Assembly: GCF_012935325.2 (NCBI RefSeq)
Contig: NZ_JABBYG020000012.1
Coordinates: forward strand, 62,001-126,000
DNA: 64,000 bases
Reading direction: 5' to 3'
Origin: Paenibacillus sp. PL91
GTDB lineage: Bacteria; Bacillota; Bacilli; Paenibacillales; Paenibacillaceae
Below, in pieces: positions 17,248-25,800 of this stretch; the first letter of the stretch is position 1, and each line of letters opens with the position of its first letter. Position numbers and translations under genes: made by a program. The notes below the pieces were generated by a model, which saw nothing but the letters and a program-made list of their open reading frames with translations, made no database searches and had not been told where the DNA came from.

Positions 17248-18903
17248 TTGAGAAAGAGCTTCGCGGGTTTATTGGCGCTCCTAACGGCGATCGGCATGCT
17301 ACTTGGAGCGTGTACACAAACCAATGATACGAATAAAGCGGAAGTAGCGGCAACGGTGGGCAATTCAGATTCCGCTGCGTCAGCGCCGGTCGAGATCAGC
17401 GTGTTCGCCCAGCAGGAAACGGGCATCGATCTGAGAACCAATGACTTCACCAAGCTGCTGGAGCAAAAGTTCCATGCCAAATTCAACTGGGAAATCATTT
17501 CGATGGACGGCGCCAAGGAAAAAAGGCAAATCTCGCTTGCCAGCGGCGATTATCCCGAGGCTTATATTCTAACGGCCTATGTGGACCAATTTACGCAATC
17601 GGATGTATTGAAGTATGGGAAGCAAGGCGTGTTTGTTCCGTTAAACGAGCTGATTGATCAATACGCGCCGAACATTAAGGCAGCTATGGAGGAGGACCCT
17701 GCCTTAAAGGCATTTAACACCGCACCAGACGGCAAGATTTACGGTCTCGTCGCGTACAGCGAGTGCTTTCACTGCTCATACCCGAACAAAATGTGGGTCA
17801 ATACGAAGTGGCTGGAGCAATTGAAGCTGGAAATGCCGAAAACGACCGCTGAGTTCAAGCAAATGCTGCAGGCGTTCAAAAAGAATGATCCGAACGGCAA
17901 TGGTCTGCCCGATGAGATGCCGCTCAGCGGCTCGACGGAGGACTTTGGCGTTCATGTAATCCCATACCTCATGAATGGCTTTATTTATGACGATGACCGC
18001 AATTATTTGTTTATGAAGGACGGCAAGGTGGATACGGTGGCGAATAAGCCGCAGTGGAAGGAGGGCATCGCTTATATTAAGTCGCTATATGACGAGGGCT
18101 TAATTGATCCAGGGGCATTCATTCAAAATGCGGAAGCGCTCAAAAGAGCGGGCGAAAATGCGGAGGTGGAAATTCTCGGCGCCGCTGCTGCCATGCATCC
18201 GGCTATTTTCGTAAGCGAGCGCACGAAGGATTACGCGCCGCTGCCGCCGCTCACGGGACCGTATGCCTCCTATGCGACCTTCGATGGCGGAGGAATACCG
18301 CCGGGCGCGAAATTTGTGATAACGAATAAGGCGAGCAAGGAAGCGCAAATCGCACTAATCCAAATGGTGGATTATATGTATACGCCAGAAGGGCAAACGA
18401 ATGCGCAGTCCGGGCTTGAAGGCGTGGGCTGGAGGAAGGCGAAAGCGGGCGAAGAAGCGATGAGCGAGGGGATAGAGCCCAAGTTCGCGAACATCTCGCC
18501 TATCGAGAAGCCGCTGGCCAAAAACTCTGGATGGAGCGGGATGGCGCATTTTTATATGCCGAAGGAATATCGCGACAGCTGGGTTGCCAGCAAAGACATT
18601 TACTCGCAGGACGGCTATGAGCGCAGGCTCTCTGAAGCGACGCTGTTGTATGAAGGCCATGAGCCCTCTGAGCTGTTCCCGGACTGGTCGATTTGGATCG
18701 ATCCAGCCGAGGCGGACGAGGCGGGAATTTTGCATACCAACCTTGTGCACTATATCGATCAATGCACGCTTCAATTCATAACCGGCGACTTGGATTTAAA
18801 TAAGGATTGGGACAGCTACGTAAGCGGACTCGCAAATATGCAGGTCGATCGGTATGTGTTATTGATGCAAAAAGCGTATGATCGATCGACCGCCAAACCC
18901 TAA
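17248..18903 (+). CDS. Sugar ABC transporter substrate-binding lipoprotein, copy 1
   Basis: 551 residues from TTG 17248, six bases after AAGGAGAGG; the GTG at 17227 lies before this site and is rejected. The signal peptide ends in the lipobox LLGAC. The mature protein belongs to the large LplA-like extracellular solute-binding group with about 500 residues. Shared runs with the protein at 21141 include KRQISLASGDYP, FNTAPDGKIYGLVAY, FHCSYPNKMW and YIKSLYDEGLIDPGAF, so the two are close paralogues. A strong terminator follows, which separates it from the permeases. Confidence 0.92.
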   Translation: MRKSFAGLLALLTAIGMLLGACTQTNDTNKAEVAATVGNSDSAASAPVEISVFAQQETGIDLRTNDFTKLLEQKFHAKFNWEIISMDGAKEKRQISLASGDYPEAYILTAYVDQFTQSDVLKYGKQGVFVPLNELIDQYAPNIKAAMEEDPALKAFNTAPDGKIYGLVAYSECFHCSYPNKMWVNTKWLEQLKLEMPKTTAEFKQMLQAFKKNDPNGNGLPDEMPLSGSTEDFGVHVIPYLMNGFIYDDDRNYLFMKDGKVDTVANKPQWKEGIAYIKSLYDEGLIDPGAFIQNAEALKRAGENAEVEILGAAAAMHPAIFVSERTKDYAPLPPLTGPYASYATFDGGGIPPGAKFVITNKASKEAQIALIQMVDYMYTPEGQTNAQSGLEGVGWRKAKAGEEAMSEGIEPKFANISPIEKPLAKNSGWSGMAHFYMPKEYRDSWVASKDIYSQDGYERRLSEATLLYEGHEPSELFPDWSIWIDPAEADEAGILHTNLVHYIDQCTLQFITGDLDLNKDWDSYVSGLANMQVDRYVLLMQKAYDRSTAKP

Positions 18904-18918
18904 CAACTGATAAATGAA

Positions 18919-18949
18919 AACCCGGCTGCCTGCGCAGCCGGGTTTTTTT
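18919..18949 (+). terminator. Terminator after binding-protein copy 1
   Basis: AACCCGGCTGC, loop CTGC, GCAGCCGGGTT and a run of seven T; a near-ideal intrinsic terminator. Confidence 0.95.
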
Positions 18950-19073
18950 GCGCTGCGCTGCGGAATTGTACGCATGTACGGCGATTTGCCCCCCGTAATT
19001 ACGGATTTTTGTACGCTAAACGACGCAAATGTACCTGTTTGGAGAAGGCGGATTTCTACTATGATCGTCGTAT

Positions 19074-19087
19074 AGAAAGCGCTATCA
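19074..19087 (+). promoter_or_regulatory. cre-like CcpA site before the permease operon
   Basis: AGAAAGCGCTATCA matches the cre pattern at 13 of 14 positions. A TATGAT -10 candidate lies just upstream (19060-19065), so CcpA bound here would block early transcription. Confidence 0.6.
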
Positions 19088-19133
19088 AACAGCAGTAGCT
19101 AGCTACCTAGGGGGGATTGTTCTGGAAAAAGAA

Positions 19134-20087
19134 ATGGTACTGAATAACAGGTTGTTGAAGCAAAAGGGCAAGCGGAGTCTTGCGAATGAAGCGAGCAAAA
19201 GCTTCAAGAAGCATTGGCAGCTCTACCTTATCGTTATACCGCCCGTGTTGTTTTTTCTTATCTTTAAATACTATCCGATGCTGAACGCGGTGCTTGCCTT
19301 TAAGGATTACAACGTCATTAAGGGCATCTGGGGAAGCGAATGGGTCGGACTCAAAAACTTTAGGCTCTTCTTTGAAAATCCGATGTTCTGGTCGCTGGTC
19401 AAGAACACGATTTATGTCAGCGGCTATTTGCTGCTTGCGGGTTTTCCCATTCCGATCATTCTCGCGTTAATGCTTAATGAAGTGCGTAACGGCCGCTTTA
19501 AACGCCTCGTGCAGCTGGTGACGTTTGCGCCTTATTTTATATCGACGGTCGTCATGGTATCCATCATCATGCTGTTCCTTGCGCCGAGACTCGGTTTCGC
19601 GAATTTAGCCTTAAATTATTTTGGAATGGACTCGATCAATTTCCTCGGTGAAGCCAGCATGTTCCGATCGATCTACGTGTGGTCGGATATTTGGCAGACG
19701 GCAGGCTACTCCGCGGTCATTTATTTGGCGGCGCTGGCGGGCATCGATCCAACTCTATATGAAGCAGCAAAGGTGGACGGGGCCTCTCGCTTTCAGAAAA
19801 TCATCCATGTCGATTTGCCGGGCATTTTGCCGACGATCACGATCATTCTCATCTTGAATGTGGGCAGCGTGATGGCGATTGGCTTCGAAAAAATTTACCT
19901 GCTGCAAAACCCGCTTAACCTTGTCAATTCCGAAATTATTGCCACTTACGTGTATCGTATTGGACTTTTAAACGCCAACTACAGCTTCGCAACGGCTGTC
20001 GGCCTGTTTAATTCACTTATTAATCTTGCGTTATTGATTACCGTTAACGGCTTGGCAAAACGATTTACGAAATCGAGCATTTGGTAA
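19134..20087 (+). CDS. Carbohydrate ABC transporter permease, LplB type
   Basis: 317 residues, six membrane segments, first at about residues 33-53 (LYLIVIPPVLFFLIFKYYPML). The EAA loop that contacts the ATPase reads EAAKVDGASRFQKIIHVDLP. Start: the best Shine-Dalgarno (AGGGGGGA, 19109-19116) is about 17 bases from ATG 19134 but six from an in-frame CTG at 19122, so the start may be CTG or the upstream site may act weakly. It pairs with the permease at 20103 and the lipoprotein at 21141; no ATPase gene is present, as usual for this class, which relies on a shared MsmX-like ATPase elsewhere. Confidence 0.92.
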   Translation: MVLNNRLLKQKGKRSLANEASKSFKKHWQLYLIVIPPVLFFLIFKYYPMLNAVLAFKDYNVIKGIWGSEWVGLKNFRLFFENPMFWSLVKNTIYVSGYLLLAGFPIPIILALMLNEVRNGRFKRLVQLVTFAPYFISTVVMVSIIMLFLAPRLGFANLALNYFGMDSINFLGEASMFRSIYVWSDIWQTAGYSAVIYLAALAGIDPTLYEAAKVDGASRFQKIIHVDLPGILPTITIILILNVGSVMAIGFEKIYLLQNPLNLVNSEIIATYVYRIGLLNANYSFATAVGLFNSLINLALLITVNGLAKRFTKSSIW

Positions 20088-20102
20088 AAGGGGAGTGCGC
20101 CT

Positions 20103-21023
20103 ATGGCATCAGCAAAAATAGCATCACAGGCACCGGTCAGACAAACGATTAAGGATTCGGCAGGCGATAAAATTTTTATGTTTATCGTGTATACCGTACT
20201 GGCGATTGTTCTGATCGCGGTCATTTATCCGCTCATTTATATCGTCAGCAGCTCCATCAGCAGCCCGGCTGCCGTAACGTCCGGCAGCGTCTGGCTGTGG
20301 CCCGTCGACATTTCCTTCAAGGGCTTTAAGGTATTGTTCTCTACGCCGCAAATTATGCAGGGCTACGGCAACTCACTGTTCTACACGTCGGTAGGAACTC
20401 TGATCAGCGTTGGACTGACGGTCATGATTGCTTACCCGATGTCTCGCAAATCGTTTTTTGGCCGCAGCGTCATCATGATGCTCATTACGTTTACGATGCT
20501 ATTCAGCGGCGGCTTAATTCCAACGTACATGGTCGTGAGAGAGTTTGGCATGATCGACTCGCGGTGGGCGCTGCTCATTCCGAATGCCGTATGGGTATGG
20601 CAGGTCATTATTGCGCGCTCCTTCTTCCAGTCATCCATTCCGGATGAGCTGTTTGAAGCGAGTGAAATTGACGGCTGCAGCGATATCCGGTTTATGCGAA
20701 GCGTCGTTATTCCTTTATCGAAGCCCATTCTTGCCGTGCTTTTCCTCATGTATGGCGTAGGTCAGTGGAACGCCTACTTTGACGCTTTGATTTACCTCAA
20801 GTCCGCGAATTTGTTTCCGCTTCAGCTCGTCTTGAGGAGCATCATCATTATGAATAACAGCGCTAGCGTAACGGATGCCCTGAAGCAGGTCGAAAGGCAG
20901 CAGCTGTCCGAGCTGCTCAAATATTCGCTTATCGTAGTAGCGACTTTGCCGGTTCTGATCATCTACCCGTTCGTTCAGCGGTACTTCGTGCAGGGGATGC
21001 TGGTCGGTTCTGTAAAAGGATAA
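20103..21023 (+). CDS. Carbohydrate ABC transporter permease, YtcP type
   Basis: 306 residues with six membrane segments and a long N-terminal cytoplasmic tail of about 20 residues. The EAA loop reads EASEIDGCSDIRFMRSVVIP. The C-terminal FVQRYFVQGMLVGSVKG is the usual end of this permease class. It is 15 bases downstream of its partner permease. Together they form the membrane channel for an oligosaccharide released by the surface GH27 protein or other hydrolases; the exact sugar is inferred from neighbours only. Confidence 0.92.
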   Translation: MASAKIASQAPVRQTIKDSAGDKIFMFIVYTVLAIVLIAVIYPLIYIVSSSISSPAAVTSGSVWLWPVDISFKGFKVLFSTPQIMQGYGNSLFYTSVGTLISVGLTVMIAYPMSRKSFFGRSVIMMLITFTMLFSGGLIPTYMVVREFGMIDSRWALLIPNAVWVWQVIIARSFFQSSIPDELFEASEIDGCSDIRFMRSVVIPLSKPILAVLFLMYGVGQWNAYFDALIYLKSANLFPLQLVLRSIIIMNNSASVTDALKQVERQQLSELLKYSLIVVATLPVLIIYPFVQRYFVQGMLVGSVKG

Positions 21024-21058
21024 ACATGTAATAGCACATGTACGGCAGCAACGCGTGC

Positions 21059-21080
21059 AAAGGAGGTGGTGCGTATGTAG
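21059..21080 (+). other. Strong Shine-Dalgarno followed by a start-stop codon pair
   Basis: AAAGGAGG at 21059-21066 is followed after eight bases by ATG TAG (21075-21080), with GTG and CGT in frame just before. Nothing is encoded beyond fM or a few residues. The element lies between the permease and the binding-protein gene and 61 bases before the real TTG start. It may be a relic or a ribosome-holding leader that protects or tunes the highly expressed lipoprotein message. Confidence 0.4.
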
Positions 21081-21140
21081 CAAGCAGGCACGAGAAAACG
21101 AAGGCAAACACTTCATCATTCGAAAAGGGAGCGATAACAA

Positions 21141-22811
21141 TTGAAAAAGAGACTCGTAAGTTTGTTGGCAACGATCCTGATGGCCAGCATGACGCTTGCT
21201 GCATGCTCAAGCAATAATGCGCCTGCCAATACTGCCTCAAACGCGCCAACAGCACAATCGGAAGAGACGGGAGCAACCGCACCGGTTGAGGTTTCCATTT
21301 TTGCCGTACAGGAACCGAACATTGATTTGGCAACGAATAAATTCACCAAGTTCGTAGAAGAGAAATTCAACATCAAGCTTAAATTCGAAACGACTCCACC
21401 CGATGGCGCGCAGGAAAAACGCCAAATTTCACTAGCTAGCGGAGACTATCCGGATGCTTATATGCTGCCGGGCTATATCGATCAATTCACGCAAGCCGAT
21501 GTCGTGAAGTACGGCAAGCAAGGGGTGCTGGTGCCTCTGAATGATCTGATTGAGAAGCATGCCCCTAATATTAAAGCAGCGATGGAAAGCAACTCAGATT
21601 TGAGAGCGTTTAACACGGCGCCGGACGGCAATATTTACGGACTTGTCGCATACAGCCAGTGCTTCCATTGCTCGTACCCGAACAAAATGTGGATCAATAC
21701 GGATTGGCTGGAAAAATTGCAGCTGGAAATGCCGAAAACGCCTGAGGAATTTAAGGCTGTACTGACAGCGTTCAAAACAAAAGATCCAAACGGCAACGGC
21801 ATTGCCGATGAAGTGCCGCTCAGCGGATCGAAGGAGGACTTTGGCGTACGCGTCATTCCATTCCTCATGAACGGCTTCGTCTATGACGACGACCGCAATT
21901 ACTTGAACCTGACGAATGGAAAGGTAGAGTCGGCAGCGCTTAAGCCGGAATGGAAAGAAGGCTTAACGTACATCAAATCCTTGTATGACGAAGGCTTGAT
22001 CGATCCAGGCGCGTTCGCGCAAAACGCGGAAGCGTTCAAAAAAATCGGCGAAAATGGCGACGCTCAAATTCTGGGCGCTGGCGCCGGCATGCATCCAGCA
22101 ATTTTCGTAAACATCGATGTAGGCAACAAAAACTCAGCCTCCTATAATCCAGTACCTCCGCTTACGGGACCGCATGGCTCGTTTGCGACGCATGATGGCG
22201 GCGGCGTGGCACCGGGAGCGAAATTTGCGATTACGAACAAGGCATCCGAGGAGCAGCAAATTGCCCTTATTAAATTGGTCGATTACATGTTCACAGAAGA
22301 AGGACAAACGAACGGCGCTTCAGGTATGGAGGGCATCGACTGGAGAAAGCCGAAGGAAGGCGAAGTTGCGCTTGGAGAAGGCGTAGAACCGAAGGTTGCG
22401 ACGATTCCTGCGGTTGAAGGCGAAGCGCCTCGCAATGCGGGTTGGAGCGGTACCGCACACTTCTTCATGCCGAGGGAATACCGAGACAGCTGGGTTCAAG
22501 GTACGGATATTTATGATTCTGCAAACTATGAGCGGAGATTGTACCAAGCGACGCTGCTGTATCAAGGCCACGAGCCGAAGGAGCTGTTCCCGCTTTGGGC
22601 GATTTGGGTCGATTCGGCGGAAGTGGACGAGGCGAGCATTTTGCAAACGAACATCAAGTCGTATATCGAGCAAAGCGCGCTTCAATTCGTTACCGGCAAT
22701 AAAAGTCTGGAGAAGGATTGGGACGCTTACGTAAAAGGGCTTAAGGATCTGAAAATCGATCGTTACCTGGAAATTTTGCAAAAAGCGTACGACGCATCGT
22801 TTAAATCATAA
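21141..22811 (+). CDS. Sugar ABC transporter substrate-binding lipoprotein, copy 2
   Basis: 556 residues from TTG with AAAAGGGAG eight bases before. Lipobox LAACS follows a short signal peptide, and a Ser/Thr/Ala/Asn linker precedes the binding domain. It is strongly similar to copy 1 at 17248 over nearly the whole length, including TAPDGNIYGLVAYSQCFHCS and the end region HEPKELFPLWAIWVDSAEVDEA. It sits downstream of the permease pair, the standard order, so it is the main receptor for this importer, with copy 1 a likely alternate receptor. Confidence 0.93.
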   Translation: MKKRLVSLLATILMASMTLAACSSNNAPANTASNAPTAQSEETGATAPVEVSIFAVQEPNIDLATNKFTKFVEEKFNIKLKFETTPPDGAQEKRQISLASGDYPDAYMLPGYIDQFTQADVVKYGKQGVLVPLNDLIEKHAPNIKAAMESNSDLRAFNTAPDGNIYGLVAYSQCFHCSYPNKMWINTDWLEKLQLEMPKTPEEFKAVLTAFKTKDPNGNGIADEVPLSGSKEDFGVRVIPFLMNGFVYDDDRNYLNLTNGKVESAALKPEWKEGLTYIKSLYDEGLIDPGAFAQNAEAFKKIGENGDAQILGAGAGMHPAIFVNIDVGNKNSASYNPVPPLTGPHGSFATHDGGGVAPGAKFAITNKASEEQQIALIKLVDYMFTEEGQTNGASGMEGIDWRKPKEGEVALGEGVEPKVATIPAVEGEAPRNAGWSGTAHFFMPREYRDSWVQGTDIYDSANYERRLYQATLLYQGHEPKELFPLWAIWVDSAEVDEASILQTNIKSYIEQSALQFVTGNKSLEKDWDAYVKGLKDLKIDRYLEILQKAYDASFKS

Positions 22812-22821
22812 AAAACTTCTC

Positions 22822-22860
22822 AGGATCAGGTTCTTTATTGCGAAATAAAAGCCTGATCCT
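22822..22860 (+). terminator. Inverted repeat, weak terminator or processing hairpin
   Basis: AGGATCAGG pairs with CCTGATCCT around 21 bases. The following T-run is poor, so it may allow partial read-through into the GH27 gene or stabilise the upstream mRNA end. Confidence 0.45.
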
Positions 22861-22885
22861 ATTTCATAAAAAAAGGAGATTAATA

Positions 22886-25800
22886 ATGACGCAGATGATG
22901 AGAAAATCGCGCTTGTGGCTGCTAATCGTCGTGATGATCACGACGCAGCTAGGAATAATGGCACCGAAGGCAAATGTCGCGGAGGCGGCTAACAACGGGT
23001 TGGCCGCTAAACCTTACATGGGCTGGAGCAGCTACAGCTTGCAGGTTTATACAGGCAACGGGCAGTGGATTACCGAGGACAATATTAAGGCGCAGTCGGA
23101 TGCGATGCATGAGAAGCTTCAGCCATACGGCTACGAGTATATTAATATCGACGCGGCTTGGAACGGCGGAATGGACGAGTATGGACGGCCTATTCCGAGC
23201 ACGACGCTATATCCAGGCGGTTTTCAGAAGGTCATCGATTACGTCCATGCGAATGGACAAAAGATCGGTCTATATGGCATTCCGGGCTTATCGCCGCAAG
23301 CGTATGACCAGGATTTGCCGATCTATGGCGCTCCCGGCTGCTCGATGCAGGACATTGCAGCTCAGCCGATCCAGGAATCGGACTATTGGGGCATTGGCTA
23401 CAAAATCGATTTCTCGAAGCCATGTGCGCAAAGCTATATCAATTCGATCGCCGATCTGTATGGCGAATGGGGAATCGACTTTTTGAAGTTTGACAGCGTG
23501 ACGCCGGGCTCGGGCATTTCCGATCTCTCCCTTGATGCGCGCGATGACGTAAAGGCCTGGGCGCAGGCGCTTGCTCCACACAATATTTGGCTGGAGCTTT
23601 CATGGGCGCTTGACATCAAGTACATCGATTATTGGAAGCAGTATGCCAACGGATGGCGCATAGACTGGGATATCGAGTGCTACTGCGGCGACGGCGGCTT
23701 AACGACATGGCCGAGCATCGCTAGGCTTTTCCCGAAAGCGGAACAGTTCTGGCGCCATGCAGGCCCGGGCGGCTGGAATGACTTTGACTCGCTGAATATC
23801 GGAAATGGAGCGATGGACGGCATAACGAAGGACGAGCGTCAAACGGCAATGTCCTTCTGGGCGATTTCTTCCGCGCAGCTGTACATTGGCAATGACATGA
23901 CCAAGCTGGACGATTACGGCATTGAGCTGTTAACGAATGAAGAGGTTATCGCCGTCAATCAGGCTGGCCGTCCAGGGCATCCGGTATCGACGGCTACCGA
24001 GCAGCAGGTATGGTATGCCAATAATGGCGATGGCAGCTACACGGTTGGACTTTTTAACCTTGGCAGCTCTGCTGCGACCGTTAACGTCAATTGGAGTGAT
24101 ATCGGACTTACTGGGCCTGCGACTGTTCGCGATCTTTGGAGCCATGAGGATTTGGGCACCTTTGACACTGGCTTCAGCTCCATTGATCTCGCTTCGCATG
24201 CATCGCGCTTGTTTAAAGTCGTTGCGCAGGATGGAACGGTAACGGCGAATGATGACGATACCGGCATGAAGTATACGGGCGCATGGGTTAGAAACGGCGG
24301 GCAAGAGCTAGTTGGCGACAAACAAAATTTGGTTATTGATGTAAGCGATGCGGCGGCGCAGAACAGCGGCATTACCCCTGCCGCTGCGAGCTTCGATAAG
24401 AACACGACGGCGCAAGCTGATGTTACGACGGTGATGACGTTAAACGGAAATACGCTGAACAGCATTTCGAGTAATGGAGCAACGCTTGTTGCTGGTACAG
24501 ATTACACCGTATCGGATGATGAGGTGACCATTAAGAAGGAATATTTGGCGACAAAATCAATTGGCACCACCAATTTAACGTTTACCTTCAGCGGCGGGGC
24601 TGCGCAGACGCTTGCTGTCACCATAAGCGATACAACGATAAGGGATAGCCGCGTGACTCCTGGAACGGTTAGCTTCGATAAGAAGCCATCGGCACAGAAT
24701 GACGTCTCGCTGACGCTTGCGCTAAACGGAAATGATTTGCTTGGCGTAGGGCATGCTGGAAACGCTTTGGCGGCGGGTACAGACTATACCGTATCAGGCA
24801 GCCAGCTTACGATCAAAAAGTCATACTTAGCCGCGCTTCCAACGGGTACGACGGCCATGGCCTTCTCTTTTAGCGGAGGTTCGGAGCAGAACGTTTCTCT
24901 AGTCGTAAGGGATACATCCATTGGCGGCTCGATCTCAATCAATGATGACCATGCTTCCATCGTGTATACAGGAGGCTGGAACCGCAGCTATAACCGCGGA
25001 CTTGGCGATTACATGGATGATGTTCATTATGCGGAGAAAGACAACAACGATTTCTTGGAATACGCTTTTACGGGAACGGGAATCGAATTCATTACAGAGC
25101 TTGATCCGTCTCAGGGCGAAATGGACATTTACGTCGACGACCAGTTCCAGCAAACGATCAGCACCTACAATATAGGCAGACTAGCGCAGCAGCCTGTGTT
25201 CAACATAACAGGACTTGCTGATGGCCCTCATACGCTAAAAGCGGTTAAAAAATCCGGATATTTTATGCTGCTGGATCAATTGCGGGTCAGCGTACCGGAT
25301 TTGATTAGCGCGAGTACCGCCGCCTTTGATAAGGCTAACGGTCAGCAGGCGGATATTGCGATAACGACAACGGGCGATGGCAGCAGCTTGAGCAGCATCA
25401 CGAGCGGCGCAGCAGCGTTGTTATTGGATACGGATTACACAGTGGCGGGCAATGTGGTAACGATCAAGAAGGAATATGCTGCCGCTCAACCGCTTGGAAC
25501 GACGAGCTTGACCTTCGCTTTTAACGGGGGAGCGGCTCAAACGCTTTCGATTGCGGTTAGTGATTCAGCGGCAACGAACAGTACGATAAATCCAGCAGCA
25601 GGCAGCTTCGATAAAAAAGCCGACCTGCAAGCAGATGTCACGACAACGATGACGCTTAATGGAAATGCTCTGGTAAGCATTGCGAATGGCGGAGCAGCCT
25701 TGGTGTCAGGCAGCGATTACACGCTAGCGAATGACGAAGTTACGATTTCAAAAGCGTATCTGGCAAACTTGCCGGTGGGAACTGCTAACCTGAGCTTTAT

